A stretch of DNA of 64,000 bases from Liriodendron chinense (taxonomy: Eukaryota; Streptophyta; Magnoliopsida; Magnoliales; Magnoliaceae), in contig ML058505.1 in NCBI GenBank assembly GCA_003013855.2, forward strand, positions 4,023,331-4,087,330, written 5' to 3'. The translations under genes were made by a program, and so were the position numbers. The notes under the pieces are model-generated. The model saw only the letters and a program-made list of their open reading frames with translations. It ran no database searches and was not told the origin of the DNA. Shown piece after piece: positions 35,091-45,994 of the stretch (positions within the stretch are counted from its first letter, which is position 1; each line of letters opens with the position of its first letter).

Positions 35091-35894
35091 ATGGAGGGTA
35101 GCTTGTCAAAGATGATCAACCTCAATGGGTCTAACTGACCCATGTGGAAGGCTAAGATGGAGGATCTACTTTAATGTAGAGACCTTTATGCTTCAATCAC
35201 AAGGGGATCGGTTAGGCCGAAGGATATGGCCAATGATGATTGGAAGAAGTTAGGCCGGAAGGCGGTGGGATTCATTAGACATTGACCGGATGATACAGTG
35301 TTCCACCATGTGTCTACGAAGACCTTAGTCGCTAGCCTATGATAGAAATTAGAAGGGTTGTATGAGAGGAAGACAACTGATAACAAAATCTTCCTAATTA
35401 GAAGACTTGTAAATCTGAAGTTCAAGGAAAACGATTCCGTAGCTGAGCACATGAATGAAGTTACCAGTATTGTGAACTGACTCCCCACTATGAAAATGGT
35501 CCTGGATGATGAGTTACAGGCCATGCTATTGCTTAGCTCGTTGCTTGATAGTTGGGAAACATTCGTTATATCTCTAAGTAACTCCACGCCAGATGAAAAT
35601 GTGTCTATAGAACAGGTGACCAATTATCTCTTTAATGAGGAGACAAGAAGGAAGTCTCAGGGGTCGTCTCAGCAAGAGGCCCTTGTGATACAGGAACAGG
35701 GGAGAGGAAAGAATAAGAAGGGTTGCAAAGCTTGAGATAAATTCAGAGGCAAGTTAAGCACAAGAAGAGATGTTGAGTGTTGGAATTGTGGGAAGAAGGG
35801 CCACCATAGAAACAAATACCGCACCAAAAAGAAAGATAAGAAAGGAAACAGTAAGGGTAAGAAAGAAAAATCAGATTCTACTACGGTCGCCTCA
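35091..35894 (+). pseudogene. Copia element 1 gag, cut by the gypsy insertion
   Basis: From ATG at 35091 it reads a copia gag with several in-frame stops. Recognisable parts are an N-terminal NLNGSN...MWKAKMEDLL motif, a KLEGLYERKT segment (about 35348), a UBN2-type middle region, and a CCHC zinc knuckle CWNCGKKGHHRNKYR (about 35780-35824) in which the last Cys is not kept. The frame stops at the CCTCA duplication where the gypsy element begins and resumes at 47832 in pol. Gag would package RNA in virus-like particles in the cytoplasm. Stops at the expected Trp positions show it is dead. A PBS-like TGGTATTAGAGA lies at about 35039, upstream of the start. Confidence 0.8.
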
Positions 35895-36642
35895 TGTTAT
35901 AGGCAAAATTACTTGAGAAGGGGTCGCATCGCCTGAATGCGAACAGCTCGGCTCGTGCTCGAGTGAAGGGGTCGCATCGCCTGAATGCGAGCAGCTCGGC
36001 TCGTGCTCGAGAGAAGGGGTCGCATCGCTTGAATGCGAGCAGCTCGGCCTCGTGCTCGAGAGAAGGGGTCGCATCGCTTGAATGCGAGCAGCTCGCCTCG
36101 TGCTCGACGAAAGGAGTCGCGTATTTTGTATGAGAGCCTTCCTGATATGAGTAACTCCGACATCTGAATAGTCGTGAATCTTTGCCTTTGGATTGGACGG
36201 TCTTCGTATGATAGTTCCAGCAGCCCGTATAGGCCGATTTTGGGCTTATCTTCTTCAATGGTTCCGGATCTCAAGGGATTGCTATCAAGGAACGTAACTA
36301 TCGAATGAGTCATTGAATTAAATCACTCCTCTATCTAAGGATAAGGATCTTATTCCATGAAATCGACGGGATCTCGATATCTTGCGTAACAAAATAGATT
36401 ACCTCAGATCTATATAAAGAGATGACTCCATTAAGATACAGGTACACAATATTCAATCTCTAGCCTGGTTTCGCCTGGTTATTATTCTTCTTGCTTTGCC
36501 TGACTTAAGCATCGGAGGGGTAACGGCTGGACACCAGCCACCCTTAGTTGCTTTCTGTCTTCTTACAGGTCCGGCGGAGGAAGGCTCTGTGGGAAAGAAG
36601 GTGAACGACCGGAGAATCCTGTTACAAAATCTGACGTTAACA
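35895..36642 (+). repeat. Gypsy 5' LTR (748 bp)
   Basis: Ends TGTTATAGG...GTTAACA. Near its start it has four tandem 48-bp units built on GGGGTCGCATCGCCTGAATG and GCAGCTCGGCTCGTGCTCGA (about 35917-36110). A TATA-like CTATATAAAGAG lies at about 36410-36421. The 3' LTR differs by one extra 48-bp unit and by roughly 15-20 small changes that I count by eye. Confidence 0.93.
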
Positions 36643-36645
36643 GTT

Positions 36646-36664
36646 TGGCGCCGTCTGTGGGAAC
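36646..36664 (+). promoter_or_regulatory. Gypsy primer-binding site
   Basis: TGGCGCCGTCTGTGGGAAC, three bases after the LTR end. The first nine bases match the complement of a plant tRNA-Asp 3' end including CCA; the rest matches only partly. The same type of PBS is common in plant Tat-like elements. Confidence 0.7.
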
Positions 36665-36716
36665 GACTTGATCGTCAAAATCAATCATTCTAACCACCGA
36701 TCAAAATCCTTCTGCG

Positions 36717-38400
36717 ATGCCTCCTAAAAAGGTTGTTCATCCTTCGACTTCAAGGCAGGCACCACCTCCGCCCGATGAGACGGAATCCGTACCTGTCCTT
36801 CCCCCCCACTTCGTCGAATATCCCTCAAGGAGCCCCAAATATGCTATCAGCAAACCCATTATTGGAGGCCTCTGGAAATCCTGGAAATCAAGACGACGTC
36901 CTGCGTTTCCTCAGAAATACTCTTCTAACTCTGAATGCCGGAGTTCAGGCCCTGTCAAATCGACTTGATCAGCATTTCCCCGAACCACAGGGACAACCCT
37001 CTGAAGGGTTACCACCGCAACCCATACCGGTGATTTCCAGACATTCTGTGGACGAACCACAGGTCCCACCACATCCTCCTCCATCAAATCAAACACCACT
37101 CGACAACCATCTCCATGTGCCGCCTCCGCATTCCATACATTCTAGTACGTCTCGACAACCTCAACCTCAGGGCTCCACCGTCGAAACATCAGGCTATACC
37201 TTACCATGGGAAGGAGATCTCAAAAGAATCCATGATCGTTTTGACGTCATGGAACAGCGATATCAGACGAATCGACCATCTGCCGTCATGGCAGCGATAC
37301 ATCAATCCGAGTCCCCCTTCACCAGCGAAGTTATGGAAGCACCGTTACCTAGAAAGTATCGAACGCCTGTTATCACCCCGTACACAGGTATTGGCGACCC
37401 TCTTGAACACCTGGAAACATATAGGTCTCTTATGGAGTTGGAGGGACATGGCTCAGAAATCATGTGTAGGGCTTTTTCCTTAACTTTAAAGGATGCTGCT
37501 CGTACATGGTTCCGGGGACTAAAGCCTCGTTCCATCAGCTCCTTTTCACAGTTATCGGAGATATTCCTTTCTCAATTCATGGGAAGCATTCGCATTAAGA
37601 AGCCAGTCTCCCATATGATGATCTAAGGCAGCAGCATGGGGAGACAATAAAGGAGTTCACAGTACGGTTCACTGCCGAAGCCATTCAAACTGAAGGCTAT
37701 ACTGAAGAAAAAGGTCTCACAGCCCTCATAGCCGGAATAACGAACGAGAAATTCAGGTTTACCTTAGATAAGAGCCCTGCCGAAAACTATGGCAGAATTC
37801 CAAGCCAAAGCTCAGAAATATATCAATGCAGAAGAAGTCCCATTGACACGCCATGGAGCCCAGGGTAAGAAACGCAAGCCAGAGGGAACCTCTTCTGCAG
37901 ATAAAAAATATCGTCGTGATCAGCGCGATCGTTCTCCCAAGAAACCTTATTCTGGTAAATATCATAACTACACTCCTCTCAATCGGTCTCATGAAAAGGT
38001 TTTAATGGAGATCAAACACAAAGCCATATGTAAAGTGGCCTGCAAAGATCAAATCCGATCCTGAGAAGAGAGATAAGAGCAAGTTCTGTTACTTCCACAA
38101 AGATCATGGGCATAGAACCCAAGACTGCATTTCTCTACGAGATCATATTGAAGCCCTTATTCGAAAAGGCCATCTCCAGGATTATGTCGCTCGTAAAAAT
38201 CGATCACCTGAAAGGGCGAAGGCCTCATCTCGCCAAAAGGAACCGCCTCATCATCAAACTGACCAAGAGGACGCTGAGCCTACTGGAGAAATTCACACCA
38301 TCGTCGGAGGACCAGCTTGCGGGGGCGACTCTCAAGCTTCAAGGAAAGCGTACACTCGGAAGGCGTCTAAAGAACCCCATCATATTTATTGGCTGGAACA
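36717..38400 (+). pseudogene. Gypsy (Tat) gag, frameshifted
   Basis: Starts MPPKKVVHPSTSRQ at 36717. The frame shifts in a run of seven C at about 36799-36806 and continues through a Pro/Gln-rich region into a retrotransposon gag domain (PLPRKYRTPVITPYTG, then AARTWFRGLKP near 37500). A second shift occurs near 37605 and others near 37770 and 38040. A Tat-type zinc knuckle CYFHKDHGHRTQDC lies at about 38086-38127; its CX2HX4HX4C spacing, with His instead of the second Cys, is seen in other plant Tat gags. Gag forms the particle that packages the element RNA. At least four frame changes make it non-functional. Confidence 0.85.
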
Positions 38401-38410
38401 GGCATCCAGT

Positions 38411-39049
38411 GTGTCAAAAGCCAGCCATCTTTCAATTTCCTTCTCCCTCGAAGATGCAGCAGGAATTCACTTCCCTCACGAAGACTCCATCGTAGTCGCA
38501 TTAAAGGTATCGAATTATCTGACTCATCGAATTATGGTGGATACAGGTAGTTCAGCGGATATTCTGTATCTGGAGGCTTTCAATAAAATGGCACTTGCCA
38601 GAAGCCTACTTAAACCAGTTTCGACTCCTCTCGTCGGCTTCGGAGGTGAGGTGGTAACACCTGAAGGAAGCATTGATCTCCCAGTTACTTTTGGAGAAAG
38701 TCCAGCGAAGACTACCGTCTTTGTGAACTTCCTCGTGGTGGATCGTAAATCAGCATATAACGCCATTTTGGGGCGGCCATCGCTTAATAAGGTTAGGGCA
38801 GCCTTACACCCATCCTATTTATGCGTCAAATTTCCTACCCCAAATGGTGTTGGGGTTGTGCGAGGAAATCAAAAGGAGGCTCGGTCTTGCTACCAGATAG
38901 CCCTACAAGATCGAAAGAAAGCTCAAGCGACACCCGTTATGGAGATAGCACAAGATTCACCGAACTTTTCCACCAACATCTCGCTGGATCCGAGAGAGAA
39001 CGTTCTCCAATCAGGAACTCCTGGGAAGAAACAGTGGCGATTCACTTAA
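38411..39049 (+). pseudogene. Gypsy aspartic protease region
   Basis: The frame reads SLEDAAGIHFPHEDSIVVAL followed by the active-site motif VDTGSSADILY at about 38537-38569 and the NAILGRPSLN segment near 38758. This is a retropepsin-like domain of the pol polyprotein that would cleave Gag-Pol. The catalytic Asp is kept. The frame runs into a stop at 39047-39049, while the downstream polymerase frame starts in another phase, so a frameshift lies near 39000. Confidence 0.88.
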
Positions 39050-40458
39050 CTAAAGACGACCCGTCCAGGGTCGTATACATTGGATCCTCTTTAACCAGTG
39101 TCCATCGTGAAGATTTGGTCCGTTTTCTCACCGAATACCAGGACGTGTTCGCTTGGTCTCATAAAGATATGCCAGGCATCGACCCCAATGTCATCGCACA
39201 TCGTCTCAATATTGACCCGAAGCATAAACCCGTACACCAGCGTCGACGTGCCTTCACTGCAGAAAGGCAAATGGCGATCAAAGCTGAAGTCGAGAAGCTA
39301 CTCACGGTCAATTTCATAAAAGAGGTTGATTAACCAGAGTGGGTCGCGAACGTAGTTCTCGTCCGGAAAGCTAAAGGCAAATGGAGAATGTGCGTCGACT
39401 ATTCAGATTTGAACAAAGCATGTCCCAAAGATAGCTTCCCGACACCGCGGATCGACCAGTTGGTCGATTCAACAGCTGGACACGCTCTGCTCAGTTTTAT
39501 GGATGCTTATTCTGGTTACAACCAGATCATGATGCATCCACCTGATAGCCAGCATACCGCCTTTATCACAGATCGGGGACTATATTGCTACCGGGTAATG
39601 CCGTTTGGTCTTAAAAATGCAGGGGCCACCTATCAGCGCCTCGTCAACAAAATATTCGCTGCCCAAATCGGCAGAAATATGGAAGTTTACGTCGATGACA
39701 TGCTCGTGAAAAGCATCGTGGAAGATGATCATCTCCCTGATCTTCGAGAAGCATTCGATCTGATGAGGAAATATCAGATGAAGTTGAATCCAGAAAAGTG
39801 TGCATTCGGGGTATCTGCTGGAAAGTTCCTCGGATTCATGGTCGGTCAGCGAGGAATTGAGGCAAATCCCGAAAAGATAAAAGCATTAGTAGAGATGAAA
39901 TCCCCCACTACTCTGAAGGACGTCCAGCGTCTAGCTGGTCGCATCGCATCGTTGAATAGATTCATCTCGCGAGCATCTGACAAGTGCTTACTATTCTTCA
40001 AACTCCTTCGTGCAACGGCCAAGTCTGATTGGAAATGGACACCACAGTGTGAAGAAGCCTTTCAGCACCTGAAGCAATACATGAGCACACCTCCCATTTT
40101 ATCTAAACCTGTAGCACATGAGCAACTCATTCTTTATCTTTCTGTGTCCACTACGACCGTTAGCGCCGCTTTGATAAGAGAAGATTCCGGGGTGCAAAGG
40201 CCCGTTTATTATATCAGTCGAGCAATGGTTGATGCAGAAACTAGGTATTCTGATATGGAAAAGCTGGCCCTAGCCTTAGTCACGGCAGCTCGGAAACTGC
40301 GACCATACTTTCAAGCCCACGCTATTCTAGTACCAACAAATCATCCATTACGGCAAGTCCTTCAAAAACCTGAGGCTTCCGGACGCTTAACTAAATGGGC
40401 GGTCGAGATCAGCGAGCACGATATCTCATTCTGTCCTAGGACCGCAGTCAAGGGCTAG
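39000..40458 (+). pseudogene. Gypsy reverse transcriptase and RNase H
   Basis: One reading frame runs from about 39000 to 42151, broken only by stop codons. RT motifs: CVDYSDLNKACPKDSFP at about 39391, FMDAYSGYNQI at about 39499, MPFGLKNAGATYQ near 39598, and the catalytic YVDDM at 39688-39702. The connection and RNase H part follows (YLSVSTTTVSAALIRED near 40135; YSDMEKLALALV near 40249). Stops are a TAA at 39331-39333 just before the PEW motif and a TAG at 40456-40458 at a place where relatives have Gln. The catalytic Asp pair is intact, but translation would be cut. Confidence 0.92.
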
Positions 40459-41265
40459 GCCGTGGCTGACTTTATCGCCGAATTCACATACTCTTCCGAT
40501 GATAATACCATGACCAGCGACCAGCCTCCTTGGTCACTCTTCGTGGACGGGTCGTCGCGAGCCACGGGCAGCGGAGCGGGCCTGATTTTAGTGGCTCCCG
40601 ACGGGTCGCATTTTCAATATGCTCTGCATTTCGATTCTCGTGTCTCAAATAATGAAGCAGAATATGAGGCCCTGATCGTTGGCCTCGAACTGGCCATTGT
40701 CCTTGCAATTCAGAATCTATTAATTCATAGCGACTCCCAGCTCATTGTCAACTAAGTTCTTGGTGAATTCGAGGCCAAAGAAGAAAGGATGGCCTTATAC
40801 AAGTCTCATGTCCTCATCCTGCTCGCGAAACTGAAGACTTATGAAATAATTCATATTCCTCGCGAGAAGAACCAACTTGTCGATTCCCTGGCAAAGCTCG
40901 CCTCTACACCAGAATCTGAGTTATCACATTCGATCCCCATCGAGCATCGTCAGAACATGAGTATCGACCAAACGACTCTTGAGCAAGTAATATCGGTACA
41001 ATCATCTCCAAGCTGGATGGATCTCATCATCCTTTATTTCAGAGACGGATACCTACCAAAGGACAAGAAAGCTGCAAGACAAATTCGTCTTCGAGCTGCC
41101 AGGTATATCTTGCAAGACGGAATATTGTTACGCAAAAGCTTTTCCTTGCCTTATTTAAGGTGTCTTTATCCAGAAGAAGCACTTCGTGTTCTAGACGAAG
41201 TACACCAAGGGGCATGTGGTAACCACCCCAGGGGGCGATCCCTAGCATATAAGACGATGAGGTAA
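40459..41265 (+). pseudogene. Second (archaeal-type) RNase H and linker
   Basis: After the RT-linked RNase H comes a second RNase H-like domain: LFVDGSSRATGSGAGLIL at about 40537, NNEAEYEALIVGLELA at about 40648, SDSQLIVN at about 40729, and EKNQLVDSLAKLAS near 40864. A second RNase H at this place is described for the plant Tat lineage and helps classify the element. Acidic residues expected in the active site (D, E, D, D) are visible. Stops occur at 40753-40755 and 41263-41265, both where Gln is usual. Confidence 0.85.
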
Positions 41266-42235
41266 GGATATTATTGGCCCACTATGAAATCAGACGCAAT
41301 TAAATTTTCTAAAAAATGTGACAAGTGCCAACGATATTCACCTATACCTCATGTACCGTCCGAACGGATGACTACAGTTGATAGCCCTTGGCCTTTCGCT
41401 CAGTGGGGGGTCGATATCATTGGGCCCTTGCCCATGGGAAAGGGACAAAATAAGTTCGCAATTGTGGCGGTTGATTACTTCACCAAATGGGCCGAGGCAG
41501 AACCATTAGCCAAGATTATTGAGAAACAAACTACTAAGTTTATATGGAGAAATATCATATGCCGTTACGGACTCCCCCACACTATAATCACCGACAATGG
41601 AACGTAATTCGACAACGCAGCCTTTGACGAATTTTGTGAAAAATGGAAGATACGTAACCTCCGCACCTCTCCGTATCATCCCCAGGCAAATGGGCAAGTC
41701 GAGGTAGTGAATAAAATCATCAAGCATCATTTGAAGACCAAGCTCGGCGAATGTAAGGGCATGTGGCCAGAACTCTTGCCAGAAGTCTTATGGGCTTATA
41801 GGACTACGGCTCGTACGTCCACGGGCGAAACTCCCTTCTCCTTAGCATTAGGCACCGATGCGGTAGTACCAGTTGAGATCCAAATACCCTCGTACCGAGT
41901 TGAGTAATACGATCCCACTTGTAATCAAGAGAATCTTCGACTTCATCTCGATCTCTCGGAAGAACGAAGGATTGCCTCTCAAATACGAGCAACAGCGTAT
42001 CAGCAGCGCATCGCTCGCTATCGTAACGCTAAAGTTCGGCCCAGAGCTTTCCAACTAGGTGATTTGGTTCTCAGACAAAACCTTGGGGTCACTGCTCGAT
42101 CATTTGACCCGAATTAGGAAGGCCCGTATCGAGTCGTCAAAATCGTGCGACCCTGGCACGTACTATCTTGAAGATATGCAAGGAAGACCCGTACGTCGCC
42201 TGTTCGCTCGCCTCAAGTGTAAGGCTGCGATGTAG
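41150..42235 (+). pseudogene. Gypsy integrase
   Basis: An HHCC zinc-binding region (EVHQGACGNHPRG...CDKCQRY, about 41197-41337), then the catalytic core with Asp in GVDIIGPLP (about 41413), Asp in TDNGT (41593-41595) and Glu in GQVEVVNKI (41701-41703), and a C-terminal GPYRVVKIV segment. The polyprotein ends at TAG 42233-42235. Stops at 41605-41607, 41905-41907 and 42115-42117, and a one-base insertion near 42151, inactivate it. Integrase would insert the cDNA into nuclear DNA. Confidence 0.9.
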
Positions 42236-43100
42236 TAATAAATCTCGGTAAGATCGAGGTCGATCCACAGGAAAATAGTAACAGCTACCAAATCACTCCA
42301 GCAACTCAGTTTTTTTTTTAAAAGAAATCAGATTTAATTGAACGTTTACTTAAAACCGGAACTTAATGGAAAATCAGAGATAATAAGTACTAAGGCTTTC
42401 TAGGATCCACTTGTAGCAATCCTATGCCAATTCAGTCAATCCAAGTAGAAAGCACAACTAAAGTCGAAGTCCTATCTCTTATCTAGTTGGAAAATAAAGC
42501 ATTCACACACATCCCATCACATTCAAGTTGAACTTCCAAGTTCTAGTTCCATTCAATCAATACAAAACTCAAAACTATAGCTTGCGGAGTAACAGCCATG
42601 CCTCTGGACTATGGCCTGCTCAAGGATTACTATAATCCGAATTTAGATAAACAAACATGATAATCTCAGAGAATTAAAAGGAATTCATGTCCGGAGCACA
42701 TAAACTCAGATAAGACATCTCAAACTACCACTTTTTGAAAATAAATCATGTAAAAATCCAAACTTAAATGTAAATTACTTGAATTAAACTGAAACCAACA
42801 TAGAATTAGCTACAAGCTTCACCTCTCAGCCTTAGCTGAGAGGTTTTAGCCGAGCATAGTCATGCTACAACTAAAAACTCTGAAATAAAGCATAAAAACA
42901 GGAAAACCCGAATAGGAGAGTTGCAGCCGCTCCACAATCGCCTTCACTCTCCAAACTCACGTTCCTTAGCCTCTCTGATACCCTAGGAAGAACCCCTAGG
43001 TGTCCTTTTATAGGAAACAACCTCCCTTGCGTCGAATTCTACGAAAGATTACGCATTGCGCAGTGTTTTTCAGAGTCCTGATTTAGAAAGGACTGATCTT
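42236..43100. other. Gypsy 3' region, no coding seen
   Basis: AT-rich sequence between the integrase stop and the palindrome array. It starts with TCTCGGTAAGATCGAGGTCG, itself partly self-complementary. The words TGCGATGT occur on both sides of 42236-43685 (42226-42233 and 43686-43693), so this block could be a nested insertion, but I see no terminal repeats to support that. Confidence 0.35.
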
Positions 43101-43108
43101 ACGCAGAG

Positions 43109-43394
43109 CCGACCGGTCGTGACCGGTCGGACTAGCTTCTAAAAACAGTCCAGGGAGTGCTGCCGACCGGTCAAGACCGATCGGACAGACCTGTCCACAG
43201 TCCAGCGTGCATGCCCGACCGGTCATGACCGGTCGGGCTTTGTTTCCATCTTGTCAAGAGAGCCTGGCCGACCGGTCATGACCGGTCGGCCCTTCATACA
43301 TGTGAGCAGTTTCCATGGCCGACCGGTCAAGACCGGTCGGCCTTCTTCCTTTGTTGTCCCTTTGATGTGGCTGACCGGTCGGACGACCGGTCTG
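43109..43394. repeat. Array of six nested palindromes, about 52-bp period
   Basis: Six sites at 43109, 43163, 43215, 43268, 43319 and 43371, spaced 54, 52, 53, 51 and 52 bases. The first five are 22-bp units made of CCGACCGGTC, two spacer bases, and GACCGGTCGG: a palindrome in which each half contains the smaller palindrome GACCGGTC. The third and fourth are perfect over 22 bases; the second has one base changed. The sixth is a variant with a longer spacer. Spacer sequences between sites differ. The same GACCGGTC word occurs singly in the copia LTR at 32902-34767. Confidence 0.9.
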
Positions 43395-43726
43395 CCTTAT
43401 CTTCACTTCAACTTTTCTTATTTTCTTCATTCTCTTTTCTCCCTCTTTCTTCTTCTTTCTTTGGTCCATCTTAGGACTTCCTCCAATGTCTTTAAATAAC
43501 CTTTGTTAGGCTCCAATTGGATGAAATCCGCTCTCGTCCCTACAATCACAAAAACATGTGTTAGGTGGGCCTTTAAACCATGAAAATCATGCAAACCTTG
43601 TTGTGTAATGAGCAATGCAATGTATAAATTGGAGGTTCAACATCGCCCTTGGCATGTGGAACACTTGTTGCAATACTTCCCTTGATGCGATGTGACTCTT
43701 AAACGATGTTCAAATGAATTAAGGAT

Positions 43727-44025
43727 CTTTTGGTCGCTATTCCATTTACTTGGACTCAAAAGCCCCGAAAAGAATACATACATTCTCTTGGCCAATCGCC
43801 TACCTTTGGTAGGGTTAAAACCATCTTTTGGTCGCTATTCCATTTACTTGGACTCAAAAGCCCCGAAGAGAATATACACATCCTCTTGGCCAATTGCCTA
43901 CCCTTGGTAGGATTGAAATTATTACTAGTTGGTTGCTTCTCCATTCTATGGATTGAAAATAGCCCCGAAGAGAGCATACGTGCTCTCTTGACCAATCTTC
44001 TGCCCTTGGTGGAACCAAAATCTCA
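43727..44025. repeat. About 98-bp tandem repeat, three copies
   Basis: Units start near 43727, 43825 and 43923. The first two share GGTCGCTATTCCATTTACTT and AGCCCCGAA; the third is more diverged. They lie in the gypsy 3' region between integrase and the antisense gene. Tandem repeats at this place are typical of Tat-group elements. Confidence 0.8.
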
Positions 44026-44094
44026 ATCGATAGTCTCAACGTGGACACGGTCACACGACCCCCGGATTGAGTCTAATTCACTTTTTCATGAGTT

Positions 44095-44230
44095 AGATGC
44101 TCGTGCTCGAATTAAGGGGTCGCACCTCCTAAATGCGAGCAGCGCAGCTCGTGCTCGTATTAAGGGGTCGCACCTCCTAAATACAAGCAGCCCGGCTCGC
44201 GCTCGAAGTAAGGGGTCGCATCCCCTGATG
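44095..44230. repeat. 48-bp repeats of the LTR type, internal copies
   Basis: About three units with GCTCGTGCTCG and AAGGGGTCGCACCTCCTAAA, the same kind of unit as the tandem array at the start of both LTRs (35917-36110, 47056-47292). Their presence inside the element suggests copying between LTR and internal region. Confidence 0.75.
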
Positions 44231-45121
44231 AGTCAACATGTGATCGACATAAGGCAAAAGTAAAAACCAGGAAAAGTACACAACATTGAAGAAATAGACA
44301 TTCATTATAACGGACCAAAAGGTCAAGTCATTACACGGTCGTTACATATAAATTTCTTCTCAAGAGTATAATAAAAATAAAAAATACACGATAAAGACAA
44401 AGGAAGGCAACAAAATCAGGGCTAGTCATCCCCCTCTTGGGCAGGCTCGCGACTCTCAGCCTCAGGACCAGCCACGGGCACAGGAACAACATCAGTAGCT
44501 CCTGGTGACTTCATTCTCAGCGGCAGCTCGTTCTCTAGCTGCGACCTTGAAAGCCATCCTGTCGAACTCCTCAACATTAAAAGTCGGAGCGATCTGCTGC
44601 ATAACCCTGACCACAAAATCGCGACCAGCGATATACGCTTCATATCGCTCTTCATCATAAAGTTGAGAAGTACGAAACTCCTGGACGGCGCGAGGACCCT
44701 CGTCAGATACCATCTGAACGAGAGCCACCCGCTCCTCTTCCCAGTGGATGGAGTCATCCTTTAGCTGTTTAAGCCGCTGCTGGGCCTCCTCAAGCTTGGT
44801 CCGAGCGTCCTTGAACTGCCCTTCAAGCTGGATCTTATCCTGGCGGAAGATTTCATTCTTCTTCTCGCTCTTAGTATGAAGCTCTTAAAGCTTTGCGAGT
44901 TGGAGGTCCACTGACTGAAAACGCTCAGTCAGGGATTGGATTTTGACGATGAGAATCTTCTTCTCTTCATCCAGCTTGGCGATCTGAACTTCCAGAGACT
45001 TCACCAAGCGGTCCCGCCCTTAGACCTCGGCTTCCATTGTCTTCTTTTTCTTCTCCGCATCCTCCACGCTGCGGCGAGCTGCTTCGACATCCCGCCTAAC
45101 ACGGAGCGTGAGATCCAGGCT

Positions 45122-45207
45122 CTGATATAAATAAAGAAAGAAGGATTAGATTGCTAGTCATCCTATTAAATCACGGAGAGATTGGTAAAAAGAAAAAAGG
45201 TGGTTAC
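45122..45207 (-). other. Intron 2 of the antisense gene (86 bp)
   Basis: On the minus strand it starts GTAACC and ends TTTATATCAG. The frame joins GVRLVQ to SLDLTLRV in phase 0. Confidence 0.7.
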
Positions 45208-45909
45208 CTGAACCAACCTCACCCCGATATCAGTGGAGAGAGCTTCTGGGCTTGGCTCAGGCAAACCCCTGAAGGCGTTGGGGGGGATGTTATCAAACAT
45301 AAACTTGCATACCGGATGCAAATGTGGGGGGATAACAAAGACCCTCGACCCGGAAGGTTGGGCCACTACCATCTCGCTTGAGCCCGTCTCGCGAGCACCC
45401 ACGGCACCCAAGGAAGGTGTCGCAGACTCGCGAGCACCAGTAGGCTGGCATGTTATCTCCTTTGGAGGGAGGCCTCCCTCCCTCCGATCGCCTTTCGGCG
45501 AATTGTCAGCGACTTCGATCACTGGCTGGCCGTGAGCACCCGGCGGTGGAGTCAGCAGCAGCCGGAGGAGTCGTAGTCGCATGAGAAGTCGGGGCGGCAC
45601 CCCCTTTTTCAGCAGCGCGCGGCTGTGGTCCGCGACCAGGTCCGTCCGTCGGGATAGGCGCAGATGAAGGACCGGCCGCAGTCTTCTTCTGCCTTTTCAA
45701 AGCAGCACCTTTTAAGCGAGGGAGCACTCCCAGCGCTCCTCTCTTGTCTCCGACGTTTGTCATTTCTTCTGGAGAAATTAGACCCGCCGCACAGAGACAA
45801 CGAGGCTCTAGAACAACGTTTACGTGGCGTGCAGCCGCAGAGAGCTTGTAGACTCTAACGAGCTTCTAGTTGAGTCCTCGCAGATTTGGCTTCACACCAG
45901 TTGGGATCC

Positions 45910-45994
45910 CTATAAAAAAAAAAAGAAGGCATATTAATCATCGTAGGGCAAAGGCTCTGTTCCTTCCAGACAGATGGCGAAAACAAAACCCACC
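45910..45994 (-). other. Intron 1 of the antisense gene (85 bp)
   Basis: On the minus strand it starts GTGGGT and ends in a T tract and ATAG. The frame joins HFGE to GIPTGVKPNL across the junction. Confidence 0.65.

Noticed and set aside
35881..36258. Minus-strand repeat protein with SRARAELLA-type units
   Set aside because: It is the translation of the 48-bp tandem units in the gypsy LTR and not a gene.
36733..37119. Separate gene starting at 36733 upstream of the gypsy gag domain
   Set aside because: It is the shifted frame of gag after an indel in the run of seven C at about 36799; the true N-terminus is at 36717.
43109..43394. CRISPR-like array of repeats with unique spacers
   Set aside because: Regular spacing resembles a CRISPR array, but it lies inside a plant gypsy element, the units are full palindromes, and no cas gene exists in this eukaryotic DNA.
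42226..43693. Nested insertion flanked by TGCGATGT
   Set aside because: The 8-bp direct repeat is present, but there are no terminal inverted or LTR-type ends, so chance cannot be excluded.
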